Position numbers and translations under genes: made by a program | Notes under the pieces: generated by a model | The model's database searches: none | Seen by the model: the letters and a program-made list of their open reading frames with translations, nothing else | What the model was told of the DNA's origin: nothing | Shown here: positions 10,677 to 20,890 of the stretch, in pieces | Layout: each line of letters begins with the position of its first letter | Position numbering within the stretch: the first letter of the stretch is position 1 | Source of the DNA: Enterobacter cloacae complex sp. R_G8 | Lineage (GTDB): Bacteria; Pseudomonadota; Gammaproteobacteria; Enterobacterales; Enterobacteriaceae | Reading direction: 5' to 3' | DNA: 64,000 bases | NCBI RefSeq assembly: GCF_024599795.1 | Contig: NZ_CP102246.1 | Coordinates: 744,001-808,000 of the forward strand

Positions 10677-10753
10677 GCCGGGTGGCGCTACCGCTTACCC
10701 GGCCTACGGTTGAGTGGCGTTGTAGGCCGGGTAAGGCGTAACCTCCACCCGGC
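10677..10753. repeat. BIME: paired REP palindromes between pepA and holC
   Basis: Two REP units in opposite orientation: GCCGGGTGGCGCTACCGC..GGCCTAC at 10677-10707 and GTAGGCCGGGTAAGGCG..CACCCGGC at 10722-10753. The same units recur at 61926-61996. REP/BIME elements are typical of enterobacterial intergenic space and can stabilise upstream mRNA or bind gyrase/IHF. Confidence 0.88.
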
Positions 10754-10761
10754 GTGTTACA

Positions 10762-12539
<1,778 letters not shown>

Positions 12540-13640
12540 GTGATAATCATAAGATATCTGGTGCGGGAGACGCTCAAAAGCCAACTGGCGATCCTCTTCA
12601 TCCTGTTGCTGATTTTTTTCTGTCAGAAGCTGGTTAAGATCCTCGGTGCGGCCGTTGACGGCGAAATTCCAACGAATCTGGTGCTTTCCCTGCTTGGTTT
12701 AGGGATCCCGGAAATGGCGCAGCTTATTCTGCCGCTAAGTCTTTTCCTCGGTCTGCTCATGACGCTCGGTAAGCTCTACACCGAGAGTGAAATCACGGTG
12801 ATGCATGCCTGCGGCCTGAGCAAGGCCGTGCTGGTGAAAGCCGCCATGATACTGGCGCTGTTCACGGGGATCGTCGCCGCGGTGAATGTGATGTGGGCGG
12901 GCCCAATGTCCTCTCGTCATCAGGATGAAGTGCTGGCCGAAGCGAAAGCGAATCCTGGCATGGCGGCGTTAGCGCAGGGACAATTCCAGCAGGCGACTGA
13001 CGGTAACTCGGTGCTGTTTATTGAGAGCGTCGACGGCAGTAAATTCAACGACGTCTTCCTTGCGCAGCTGCGTACCAAAGGAAACGCGCGGCCGTCGGTT
13101 GTCGTGGCTGACTCTGGCCAGCTTGCTCAGCGCAAAGATGGTTCCCAAATCGTGACGCTGAATAAAGGCACCCGTTTTGAAGGTACCGCGATGCTCCGTG
13201 ACTTCCGTATTACGGATTTCCAGAACTATCAGGCCATTATCGGCCATCAGGCTGTGGCGCTGGATCCAAGCCATACCGATCAGATGGATATGCTCACCCT
13301 GTGGAATACCAACACCGACGGTGCGCGTGCGGAATTCCACTGGCGTGTCACTCTCGTATTCACCGTCTTTATGATGGCATTGATCGTCGTTCCGCTGAGC
13401 GTGGTGAACCCGCGTCAGGGACGCGTGCTCTCGATGCTTCCGGCGATGCTCCTGTACCTGATCTACTTCCTGCTGCAGACCTCGATTCGCTCCAACGGTG
13501 CTAAGGGTAAGCTGGATCCGATGGTTTGGACGTGGGCCGTCAACAGTTTGTACATCCTGCTGGCGCTGGGATTAAACCTGTGGGATACGGTGCCAGTGCG
13601 CCGCCTTCGTGCCCGATTCTCGCGTAAAGGAGCCATCTAA
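12540..13640 (+). CDS. lptF: LPS export permease LptF
   Basis: A 366-residue inner-membrane protein of the LptB2FGC transporter, which extracts lipopolysaccharide from the inner membrane and drives it to the outer membrane. It has three N-terminal and three C-terminal transmembrane segments around a periplasmic jellyroll domain (residues about 120-270). It aligns from its first residue with E. coli LptF. The start codon is GTG (12540), giving MIIIRYLVRE. The stop overlaps the lptG start by one base. In E. coli the pair sits next to pepA, as here, but yjgR follows lptG there. Confidence 0.97.
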   Translation: MIIIRYLVRETLKSQLAILFILLLIFFCQKLVKILGAAVDGEIPTNLVLSLLGLGIPEMAQLILPLSLFLGLLMTLGKLYTESEITVMHACGLSKAVLVKAAMILALFTGIVAAVNVMWAGPMSSRHQDEVLAEAKANPGMAALAQGQFQQATDGNSVLFIESVDGSKFNDVFLAQLRTKGNARPSVVVADSGQLAQRKDGSQIVTLNKGTRFEGTAMLRDFRITDFQNYQAIIGHQAVALDPSHTDQMDMLTLWNTNTDGARAEFHWRVTLVFTVFMMALIVVPLSVVNPRQGRVLSMLPAMLLYLIYFLLQTSIRSNGAKGKLDPMVWTWAVNSLYILLALGLNLWDTVPVRRLRARFSRKGAI

Positions 13641-14722
13641 TGCAGGCGTTTGGCGTTCTTGATCGCTATATCGGTAAAACCATTTTCACCACCATCATGA
13701 TGACGTTGTTCATGCTGGTGTCGCTCTCCGGCATTATCAAATTTGTCGATCAGTTGAAAAAAGCCGGGCAAGGGAGCTACGACGCGCTGGGCGCAGGGAT
13801 GTATACCCTGCTCAGCGTGCCAAAAGATGTGCAGATTTTCTTCCCGATGGCCGCCCTGTTGGGCGCGCTGCTGGGGCTGGGGATGCTGGCACAGCGCAGC
13901 GAACTGGTTGTGATGCAGGCATCAGGCTTTACCCGTATGCAGGTGGCGTTGTCAGTCATGAAAACCGCGATCCCGCTGGTGCTGTTAACCATGGCGATTG
14001 GCGAGTGGGTGGCGCCGCAGGGTGAGCAGATGGCGCGTAACTATCGTGCGCAGGCGATGTACGGTGGTTCGCTGCTCTCGACACAGCAAGGGCTGTGGGC
14101 GAAAGACGGCCATAACTTTGTCTATATCGAACGGGTGAAAGGCGATGATGAACTGGGCGGCGTGAGTATTTATGCCTTCAATGATCAGCGTCGTTTACAG
14201 TCTGTACGTCATGCGTCGTCGGCGAAATTTGACCCTGAACACAAGCAGTGGCGGTTATCCCAGGTTGACGAGTCTGACCTGGCAGATCCAAAACAGATCA
14301 CTGGTTCTCAGACGGTGTCCGGGACGTGGAAAACCAACCTCACGCCGGACAAACTGGGTGTCGTGGCGCTGGATCCGGATGCACTCTCCATCAGCGGATT
14401 GCACAACTATGTGAAATACCTGAAGTCGAGCGGGCAGGATGCCGGACGCTATCAGCTCAACATGTGGAGCAAAATCTTCCAGCCGATGTCCGTGGCGGTG
14501 ATGATGCTGATGGCTCTGTCGTTTATCTTCGGCCCGTTACGTAGCGTGCCGATGGGGGTTCGTGTGGTCACCGGTATCAGCTTCGGTTTTGTATTCTACG
14601 TCCTCGATCAGATTTTCGGCCCGCTGACGCTGGTTTACGGCATCCCGCCGATTATTGGTGCGCTGCTGCCGAGCGCCAGCTTCCTGCTGATCAGCCTCTG
14701 GCTGCTGCTGAAACGCTCCTGA
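13640..14722 (+). CDS. lptG: LPS export permease LptG
   Basis: A 360-residue partner of LptF with the same layout of two groups of transmembrane helices around a periplasmic jellyroll (about residues 125-265). Its coupling helices contact LptB. The start overlaps the lptF stop (TAATG). Downstream is a hairpin and then arcB, which is not its E. coli neighbour, so the right-hand rearrangement junction lies in the next 135 bases. Confidence 0.97.
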   Translation: MQAFGVLDRYIGKTIFTTIMMTLFMLVSLSGIIKFVDQLKKAGQGSYDALGAGMYTLLSVPKDVQIFFPMAALLGALLGLGMLAQRSELVVMQASGFTRMQVALSVMKTAIPLVLLTMAIGEWVAPQGEQMARNYRAQAMYGGSLLSTQQGLWAKDGHNFVYIERVKGDDELGGVSIYAFNDQRRLQSVRHASSAKFDPEHKQWRLSQVDESDLADPKQITGSQTVSGTWKTNLTPDKLGVVALDPDALSISGLHNYVKYLKSSGQDAGRYQLNMWSKIFQPMSVAVMMLMALSFIFGPLRSVPMGVRVVTGISFGFVFYVLDQIFGPLTLVYGIPPIIGALLPSASFLLISLWLLLKRS

Positions 14723-14731
14723 TTGTCCTCT

Positions 14732-14759
14732 CCTCGCTTCCGGTTAGCCGGAAGCGAGG
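14732..14759 (+). terminator. Hairpin between lptG and arcB
   Basis: A perfect 12-bp stem, CCTCGCTTCCGG / CCGGAAGCGAGG, with a TTAG loop starts 10 bases past the lptG stop. It lacks a clear T run (CTAATCTCC follows), so intrinsic termination is uncertain. It lies within the right-hand junction interval of the relocated block. Confidence 0.6.
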
Positions 14760-14857
14760 CTAATCTCCTGTTTCACCCCGCACTTTTTCTCACAACCTTC
14801 AACGCCGCGCCGCGAATTTGAGTATTATTGAGCGATAAAGTCGTGAAGGGATCCTCT

Positions 14858-17191
14858 ATGAAGCAAATTCGAATGCTTGCCCAGTACTACGTCGACCTGA
14901 TGATGAAGCTCGGGCTGGTGCGTTTCTCCATGCTGCTGGCGCTGGCGCTGGTCGTTCTGGCCATTGTGGTACAAATGGCCGTGACCATGGTGTTACATGG
15001 TCAGGTCGAGAGTATCGACGTGATCCGCTCTATCTTCTTCGGTTTGCTGATCACCCCCTGGGCGGTCTATTTCCTCTCTGTCGTCGTGGAGCAACTGGAA
15101 GAGTCCCGCCAGCGCCTGTCAAAGCTGGTCGATAAGCTGGAAGAGATGCGCGAGCGCGATCTGAAGCTCAACGTGCAGCTGAAAGACAATATCGCCCAGC
15201 TTAACCAGGAGATTTCGGATCGTGAGAAGGCGGAAGCCGAGCGTCAGGCAACGCTGGAGCAGCTGAAAATCGAAATGAAAGAGCGCGAGGTGACGCAGAT
15301 CCAGCTTGAGCAGCAATCCTCTTTCCTGCGTTCGTTCCTCGATGCTTCACCGGATCTGGTTTTCTACCGTAACGAAGACAAAGAGTTCTCCGGCTGTAAC
15401 CGGGCGATGGAGCTGCTGACCGGCAAAAGTGAAAAGCAGCTGATTCACCTGAAGCCGCAGGATGTCTATTCTGAAGAGGCGGCTGCCAAGGTCATGGAGA
15501 CGGATGAAAAAGTCTTCCGCCACAACGTCTCGCTGACCTATGAACAGTGGCTGGATTACCCGGACGGGCGCAAAGCGTGCTTTGAGATCCGTAAAGTGCC
15601 GTACTACGACCGCGTCGGGAAACGTCATGGCCTGATGGGCTTTGGCCGCGATATTACCGAGCGTAAGCGCTATCAGGATGCCCTTGAGCGCGCCAGCCGC
15701 GATAAGACCACCTTCATCTCCACCATCAGCCATGAACTGCGTACGCCGTTAAACGGCATCGTTGGCTTAAGCCGTATTCTGCTGGACACCGACCTGACGG
15801 CGGAGCAGGAGAAATACCTCAAAACGATCCATGTCTCGGCGGTCACGCTGGGGAATATCTTCAACGATATTATCGACATGGATAAGATGGAGCGCCGTAA
15901 AGTCCAGCTGGATAACCAGCCGGTTGATTTCACCAGCTTCCTTGCCGATCTGGAAAACCTGTCCGGTCTGCAGGCGCAGCAGAAGGGATTACGCTTTGTC
16001 ATGGAGCCAACCCTGCCGCTGCCGCACAAAGTGGTCACGGACGGCACGCGTCTGCGTCAGATCCTGTGGAACCTGATCAGCAACGCGGTGAAATTTACCC
16101 AGAAGGGCCAGGTGGCGGTGCGTATCCGTTATGACGAAGGAGACATGCTGCACTTTGAGGTGGAAGACTCCGGGATTGGCATTCCGCAGGAAGAGCAGGA
16201 CAAAATCTTTGCCATGTATTATCAGGTGAAGGACAGCAATGGCGGTAAGCCTGCTACCGGCACGGGCATTGGCCTTGCGGTATCGAAACGGCTCGCGAAA
16301 AGCATGGGCGGTGATATCACCGTGTCCAGCCAGGCGGGCAAAGGCTCAACCTTTACCCTGACGGTGCATGCTCCGGCGGTGGCGGAAGAGGTTGAGGATA
16401 CCTTCGAACATGATGATATGCCGCTCCCGGCGCTGCATGTCCTGCTGGTGGAGGACATCGAGTTAAACGTGATTGTGGCGCGCTCGGTGCTGGAAAAACT
16501 GGGTAACAGCGTGGACGTGGCGATGACCGGTAAAGCCGCGCTGGAGATGTTCAAACCGGGCGAGTATGACCTCGTTCTGCTGGATATTCAGCTACCGGAC
16601 ATGACCGGGCTGGATATCTCCCGCGCGCTGACAACGCAGTATGCGGCCGATGAACTGCCGCCGCTGGTCGCGTTGACGGCCAACGTACTGAAAGATAAAA
16701 AAGAGTACCTCGATGCCGGTATGGATGATGTGCTCAGCAAGCCGCTGGCGGTGCCTGCTCTGACCGCCATGATCAAGAAGTTCTGGGATACCCATGATGA
16801 AGAGGAGAGCACCATGACGTCTGTTGATAGCGCCAAAGCCCAAACGATTCTGGATACTGCCATGCTGGAACAGTACATCGACCTGGTCGGCCCCAAACTG
16901 ATTACCGACGGTCTGGCCGTGTTCGAAAAAATGATGCCGGGCTACCTGAACGTACTGGAGTCCAACCTGACCGCGCGCGATCAGAAAGGGATTGTGGAAG
17001 AAGGACATAAGATCAAAGGCGCCGCTGGCTCTGTCGGGTTACGCCACCTGCAGCAATTGGGTCAACAGATTCAGTCACCTGATTTACCAGCATGGGAAGA
17101 TAACGTGGGTGATTGGGTCGAAGAGATGAAACAAGAGTGGCAGAACGATGTGGCGGTGCTTAAAGCCTGGGTGGATGCCAGAAAAAAATGA
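14858..17191 (+). CDS. arcB: Aerobic respiration control sensor kinase ArcB
   Basis: A 777-residue tripartite hybrid histidine kinase that senses quinone redox state and phosphorylates ArcA under low oxygen. It has two transmembrane helices (about 20-80), a linker coiled coil, a PAS domain (about 150-275), a HisKA/HATPase region with His292 in SHELRTP, a receiver with Asp576 in LLDIQLPDM, and an Hpt domain with His717 in EGHKIKGAAG. All three phosphorelay residues match E. coli numbering. The start at 14858 (MKQIRMLAQY) has an AAGGGAT Shine-Dalgarno; an in-frame ATG at 14828 would add ten residues. Its 3' end overlaps the ArcZ terminator on the other strand. Confidence 0.98.
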   Translation: MKQIRMLAQYYVDLMMKLGLVRFSMLLALALVVLAIVVQMAVTMVLHGQVESIDVIRSIFFGLLITPWAVYFLSVVVEQLEESRQRLSKLVDKLEEMRERDLKLNVQLKDNIAQLNQEISDREKAEAERQATLEQLKIEMKEREVTQIQLEQQSSFLRSFLDASPDLVFYRNEDKEFSGCNRAMELLTGKSEKQLIHLKPQDVYSEEAAAKVMETDEKVFRHNVSLTYEQWLDYPDGRKACFEIRKVPYYDRVGKRHGLMGFGRDITERKRYQDALERASRDKTTFISTISHELRTPLNGIVGLSRILLDTDLTAEQEKYLKTIHVSAVTLGNIFNDIIDMDKMERRKVQLDNQPVDFTSFLADLENLSGLQAQQKGLRFVMEPTLPLPHKVVTDGTRLRQILWNLISNAVKFTQKGQVAVRIRYDEGDMLHFEVEDSGIGIPQEEQDKIFAMYYQVKDSNGGKPATGTGIGLAVSKRLAKSMGGDITVSSQAGKGSTFTLTVHAPAVAEEVEDTFEHDDMPLPALHVLLVEDIELNVIVARSVLEKLGNSVDVAMTGKAALEMFKPGEYDLVLLDIQLPDMTGLDISRALTTQYAADELPPLVALTANVLKDKKEYLDAGMDDVLSKPLAVPALTAMIKKFWDTHDEEESTMTSVDSAKAQTILDTAMLEQYIDLVGPKLITDGLAVFEKMMPGYLNVLESNLTARDQKGIVEEGHKIKGAAGSVGLRHLQQLGQQIQSPDLPAWEDNVGDWVEEMKQEWQNDVAVLKAWVDARKK

Positions 17192-17303
17192 CCCCGGCTT
17201 AACCGGGGTGCGCGAATACTGCGCCAACACCAGGGAAATCGTGGCTGCGCCTGATTTTTCGTGTTGTTTTCGCATGGGCGCCGCCTGAAAATTTAGGCCG
17301 CAC
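17183..17303 (-). ncRNA. arcZ: Hfq-dependent small RNA ArcZ (RyhA/SraH)
   Basis: ArcZ is an Hfq-binding sRNA that activates rpoS and represses flhDC and other targets; ArcA represses it in E. coli. The minus strand carries GTGCGGCC at the 5' end (17303), the conserved target-pairing part GATTTCCCTGGTGTTGGCGC, and a terminator (ACCCCGG / CCGGGGT) with a run of seven T's ending at 17183. The length, 121 nt, equals the E. coli RNA. The 5' half differs from E. coli, while the 3' processed part is nearly unchanged. Its position between arcB and elbB, antisense to the arcB stop, is also conserved. A -10-like TATCTT lies just upstream. Confidence 0.95.
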
Positions 17304-17422
17304 GCAGATAAGATAGCAAATCTTAAATGATTTGTTACATGAATCAGTGAAATGTGTGAAGCATAGCGTTTTAATCAAAATTAATTATGTGCTTCAGCGA
17401 GTTGCAAAGAAGGAACGTCATG

Positions 17423-18076
17423 ATGAAAAAGATTGGTGTCGTACTGAGCGGATGCGGTGTTTACGATGGTTCCGAAATACATGAAGCCGTCATCACGCTG
17501 CTGGCCCTGGCAAGGCAGGGAGCAGAAGCGATCTGTTTCGCACCGGACAAAAAACAGGCTGATGTGATTAATCATCTGACCGGCGAACCCATGGCGGAAA
17601 CCCGTAACGTACTGATCGAAGCGGCGCGTATAGCGCGTGGCAATGTTCACCCTCTTATTCAGGCGGATGCGACAGAGCTCGACGCGTTAATCGTGCCGGG
17701 CGGATTTGGCGCGGCCAAAAATCTCAGTACCTTTGCTTCAGAAGGGGCGGCGTGTCAGATCGATCCCCAGCTGAAAGCGTTATCACAGGCGATGCATGCG
17801 GCGGGTAAACCGCTGGGCTTTATCTGTATCGCGCCGGCGATGCTGCCAAAAATCTTTGATTTCCCGCTGCGTCTGACGATCGGCACCGACATTGATACCG
17901 CCGAGATCATCGAGGAGATGGGCGGCGAGCACGTCCCTTGTCCGGTGGATGACATTGTGGTGGATGAAGACAACAAGATCGTCACCACCCCTGCCTGGAT
18001 GCTGGCGCAGAATATTGCCGAGGCCGCGACGGGCATCGAAAAGCTGGTGGCCAGAGTGCTGGTGCTGACTGAATGA
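17423..18076 (+). CDS. elbB: DJ-1/PfpI-family glyoxalase ElbB (GatZ-like isoprenoid-linked protein)
   Basis: A 217-residue member of the DJ-1/PfpI superfamily. E. coli ElbB has weak glyoxalase activity and has been linked to isoprenoid synthesis; its main role is unclear. [11 protein letters not shown] near residue 91 and the nucleophile-elbow cysteine in [10 protein letters not shown] near residue 135 fit the fold. [10 protein letters not shown] at 17423 matches E. coli. An ATG one codon earlier shares the AAGGA Shine-Dalgarno, so the start may be 17420. It overlaps mtgA by four bases (ATGA). Confidence 0.95.
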   Translation: MKKIGVVLSGCGVYDGSEIHEAVITLLALARQGAEAICFAPDKKQADVINHLTGEPMAETRNVLIEAARIARGNVHPLIQADATELDALIVPGGFGAAKNLSTFASEGAACQIDPQLKALSQAMHAAGKPLGFICIAPAMLPKIFDFPLRLTIGTDIDTAEIIEEMGGEHVPCPVDDIVVDEDNKIVTTPAWMLAQNIAEAATGIEKLVARVLVLTE

Positions 18077-18798
18077 GTCGTAAATTCGGTGCAGGCGCAT
18101 GGGTGAAACGTATTCTGTTGCGCATTGTTCTTGTGCTGGCGGTGTTCTGGGGCGGTGGACTCGCCTTATTCAGCATTATGCCGGTACCGTTTTCTGCCGT
18201 GATGGTCGAGCGTCAGCTTGGGGCATGGTTCACCGGTGATTTCAGCTATGTCGCCCACTCGGACTGGGTAAGCATGAGTGAGATCTCGCCTTATATGGGG
18301 CTGGCCGTGATTGCCGCAGAGGACCAGAAATTCCCGGTGCACTGGGGGTTTGACGTGGCGGCAATCGAGAAAGCGCTGGCGCATAACGAACGTCATGAAA
18401 ACCGCGTGCGTGGCGCATCGACATTATCGCAGCAGACGGCAAAGAATCTGTTCCTGTGGGACGGCCGCAGTTGGGTGCGCAAAGGGCTGGAGGCGGGGTT
18501 GACGCTGGGGATGGAAACGGTCTGGAGCAAAAAACGCATTCTGACCGTTTATCTCAATATCGCTGAGTTTGGCGACGGTGTATTCGGTGTGGAGGCCGCC
18601 GCGCAGCGCTATTTCAATAAACCGGCCAGCCGACTGAGTATGTCTGAAGCGGCGCTCCTGGCCGCCGTCTTACCAAATCCTATCCGCTTTAAGGCCAACG
18701 CTCCGTCAGGGTACGTGCGAAGCCGTCAGGCGTGGATCATGCGCCAGATGCGTCAGTTGGGAGGGGAAGGTTTTATGGAGCGCAATAAATTAATGTAG
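18073..18798 (+). CDS. mtgA: Monofunctional biosynthetic peptidoglycan transglycosylase
   Basis: A 241-residue GT51 glycosyltransferase that polymerises lipid II into glycan strands. One transmembrane helix (about residues 12-35) anchors the periplasmic domain. The GT51 motifs appear in order: AEDQKF with the catalytic Glu near residue 83, [43 protein letters not shown], and [11 protein letters not shown]. The length and start match E. coli. It overlaps elbB by four bases and converges with npr across a REP element. Confidence 0.97.
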   Translation: MSRKFGAGAWVKRILLRIVLVLAVFWGGGLALFSIMPVPFSAVMVERQLGAWFTGDFSYVAHSDWVSMSEISPYMGLAVIAAEDQKFPVHWGFDVAAIEKALAHNERHENRVRGASTLSQQTAKNLFLWDGRSWVRKGLEAGLTLGMETVWSKKRILTVYLNIAEFGDGVFGVEAAAQRYFNKPASRLSMSEAALLAAVLPNPIRFKANAPSGYVRSRQAWIMRQMRQLGGEGFMERNKLM

Positions 18799-18824
18799 GG
18801 CGGGTAAGCGCAGCGCCACCCGCC
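18795..18824. repeat. Single REP-like palindrome between mtgA and npr
   Basis: GTAGGGCGGGTAAGCGCAGC then GCCACCCGCC forms a GGCGGGT..ACCCGCC palindrome with the REP-type internal mismatch. It overlaps the mtgA stop region and is the only such unit between these convergent genes. Confidence 0.75.
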
Positions 18825-18837
18825 TGAATAGCAGACC

Positions 18838-19110
18838 TTAATCTTCGTCGAACCCGGCGTTAAACAGTGCAATGACTGCCGCCAGCGCTTCTTCTTCCTG
18901 TGGACCGGTGGCTTCGACTTCAATCTGGCGACCTTTGGCGGAGTCCAGCATCAGCAGCGCAATGACGCTGTTTGCTTCCGCTTCGGTCCCTTCATCATTT
19001 CGCAGCAGAACTTCCGCATCGAAACCCTGCATCAGTTCAAACAGCTTCATCGCCGGGCGCGCGTGCATGCCCAGCTTATTGGTGATCTCAACGGTCTGTT
19101 TTACGGTCAT
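18838..19110 (-). CDS. ptsO: Nitrogen phosphotransferase HPr-like protein NPr
   Basis: A 90-residue HPr homologue that passes phosphate from EI-Ntr (PtsP) to EIIA-Ntr (PtsN). The phosphorylated residue is His16 in GMHARPA, and the HPr Ser46-like region is [11 protein letters not shown]. It is the last gene of the rpoN-hpf-ptsN-rapZ-npr unit and overlaps rapZ by four bases. Length and order match E. coli (synonym npr). Confidence 0.97.
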   Translation of the reverse strand: MTVKQTVEITNKLGMHARPAMKLFELMQGFDAEVLLRNDEGTEAEANSVIALLMLDSAKGRQIEVEATGPQEEEALAAVIALFNAGFDED

Positions 19111-19961
19111 GTTTTACGTTTTTCCAGCGTGCGATGACGGGACTGAACGTTCTTTCCGCGCGAACGGAAATAGTCGGCCAGCTGTTCGGCAATGTAGACC
19201 GAACGATGTTTACCGCCGGTACAGCCAATCGCCACCGTCAGATAGCTACGATTGTTTGTCTCCAGCATAGGTAACCATAGCTCAAGGTAGCTTCGCGTCT
19301 GGTAGATAAAATTGTGAACTTCTGTGTGCCTGTCGAGGAACGCCGCGACGGGTTTATCCAGACCGGTCATCGGACGCAGTTTCGGATCCCAGTGCGGGTT
19401 TGGCAGGAAGCGCACGTCGAAAACGTAATCCGCATCGATAGGAATACCGTGCTTAAAGCCGAATGACTCAAAGACCATCGTCAGCTCACGCTCGCGTTTG
19501 CCCAGTAAACGGGTGCGCAGCATTTCTGCCAGCTCGTGAACGGACATTTCTGAGGTGTCGACAATCAAATCGGCGCGTGAGCGCAGCGGCTCCAGCAGGT
19601 CGCTCTCTTCGTCGATTGCGCTCTCCAGAGAGAGGTTCTTGCTGGAAAGCGGGTGCAAACGACGGGTATCGCTGTAGCGACGGATGAGCGTGTTGCGGTC
19701 AGCGTCAAGGAACAGCAGCTGAGGCGAAAACGTGTCCGGCAGGTTACTCATCGCCTGTTCAAAGATTTCTGGCGATTCAGGCATGTTACGGACGTCGATG
19801 CTGACGGCGGCAGAGATTTGTCTGTCTGCAAGGGTGCGCGCCAGCTCGGGCAGCAGTACCACCGGCAGGTTATCTACGCAGTAAAAACCCATGTCTTCCA
19901 GCGCGCGCAGGGCCACGGATTTCCCCGACCCCGAACGGCCACTGACAATCATCAGCACCAT
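19107..19961 (-). CDS. rapZ: RNase adaptor protein RapZ
   Basis: A 284-residue protein that binds sRNA GlmZ and delivers it to RNase E, so tuning glmS expression; in E. coli it also senses glucosamine-6-phosphate. The N-terminal P-loop is GRSGSGKS at residues 8-15, and the C-terminal half carries [16 protein letters not shown], the RNA-binding region. It overlaps npr and follows ptsN. The substrate pathway connects to glmM, also in this window (44482). Confidence 0.97.
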   Translation of the reverse strand: MVLMIVSGRSGSGKSVALRALEDMGFYCVDNLPVVLLPELARTLADRQISAAVSIDVRNMPESPEIFEQAMSNLPDTFSPQLLFLDADRNTLIRRYSDTRRLHPLSSKNLSLESAIDEESDLLEPLRSRADLIVDTSEMSVHELAEMLRTRLLGKRERELTMVFESFGFKHGIPIDADYVFDVRFLPNPHWDPKLRPMTGLDKPVAAFLDRHTEVHNFIYQTRSYLELWLPMLETNNRSYLTVAIGCTGGKHRSVYIAEQLADYFRSRGKNVQSRHRTLEKRKT

Positions 19962-20006
19962 GTTCCGTTTCTCCTCAGGACAACAGATGTGAAGGCCATC
20001 TCCTGG

Positions 20007-20498
20007 TTACGCATCATCCTGACTGCCTTCTGCTTCAGTGATAATTTGATAGAGCTCTTCATCACTTTGCGCTGAGCGCAGTCGACGGCAGATGGTTTTA
20101 TCGGCCAGGCGTTTAGCGACCAGTGAAAGCGTATGCAGATGGGTTTTCGTCTGGTCGGCAGGAACCAGCAGCGCGAAGAGGAGATCAACGGGCTGGTTAT
20201 CGATGGCATCAAAGGCAATAGGCGTTTCCAGTTGCACAAACACACCGACGGCACGCAGGGTGTCCTCTTCCAGTTTGCCATGCGGGATCGCAATGCCGTT
20301 GCCGATACCGGTACTGCCCATTTTTTCACGGGTCAGGATGGCTTCGAACACGACCTGCGGCGGCAGGCCCAGCTGTTTTGCGGCCAGTTCACTGATAATT
20401 TCCAGGGCACGTTTTTTGCTCTGGCAGTGAACGCCACTGCGGGTACATTCCTGGTTAAGGACATTGCTCAATTGAAGAGCGGAATCGTTGTTCATCAT
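20007..20498 (-). CDS. ptsN: PTS IIA-like nitrogen regulatory protein PtsN (EIIA-Ntr)
   Basis: A 163-residue EIIA of the fructose/mannitol type. The active histidine lies in GIAIPHGKL, near residue 73. In E. coli its dephosphorylated form regulates the TrkA and KdpD potassium systems and other targets. The start at 20498 has an AGGTGA Shine-Dalgarno. It is encoded between hpf and rapZ, as in E. coli, and is preceded by a strong hairpin in the hpf-ptsN gap. Confidence 0.97.
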   Translation of the reverse strand: MMNNDSALQLSNVLNQECTRSGVHCQSKKRALEIISELAAKQLGLPPQVVFEAILTREKMGSTGIGNGIAIPHGKLEEDTLRAVGVFVQLETPIAFDAIDNQPVDLLFALLVPADQTKTHLHTLSLVAKRLADKTICRRLRSAQSDEELYQIITEAEGSQDDA

Positions 20499-20527
20499 AA
20501 TTTCACCTAAGCGCTAACTGTACAAAT

Positions 20528-20552
20528 GGCCTGTTGTGTTCCACAACAGGCC
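20528..20552 (-). other. Perfect 11-bp hairpin between hpf and ptsN
   Basis: GGCCTGTTGTG / CACAACAGGCC with a three-base loop, in the 82-base gap between hpf and ptsN. On the minus strand no U-tract follows, so it is more likely an mRNA stability or partial-termination element than a full terminator. Confidence 0.6.
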
Positions 20553-20580
20553 TTCCTGCACCCGTTAACTGCCCGGACAA

Positions 20581-20868
20581 TTAGTGTTGTTTCAGTTTAT
20601 CTTTATGTTTATTGAGCTGTCGTGCAAGCTTATCAATCAAGCCGTCGATAGCAGCGTACATGTCTTGCCCTTCCGCACTGGCGTGGAGTTCGCCCCCATT
20701 GACATGCAGGGTTGCATCCGAGATATGAGTCACTTTTTCCACTTTCAACACAATATAGACCTGATTGATCCTTTCGAAATACTGTTCAAGTTTCGCGAAC
20801 TTAGTATTCACAAAGTCGCGCAAGGCCTCAGTAATCTCGACGTTTTGTCCAGTGATGTTGAGCTGCAT
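20581..20868 (-). CDS. hpf: Ribosome hibernation promoting factor (short form)
   Basis: A 95-residue short HPF. It binds the 30S decoding region in stationary phase and, with RMF, converts 70S ribosomes to inactive 100S dimers. The beta-alpha-beta-alpha family sequence is complete (MQLNITGQNVEIT to the Lys-rich LNKHKDKLKQH). The start at 20868 has an AAGGAAG Shine-Dalgarno; an upstream in-frame ATG at 20952 would run back into rpoN and is rejected. It lies 22 bases after rpoN. Confidence 0.97.
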   Translation of the reverse strand: MQLNITGQNVEITEALRDFVNTKFAKLEQYFERINQVYIVLKVEKVTHISDATLHVNGGELHASAEGQDMYAAIDGLIDKLARQLNKHKDKLKQH

Positions 20869-20890
20869 AGTGTCTTCCTTATCGGTTGTG

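Noticed and set aside
10677..10753. REP pairs as possible insertion-sequence or attachment-site remnants
   Set aside because: They are standard BIME palindromes, none coincides with a block junction, and no transposase or direct target repeat accompanies them.
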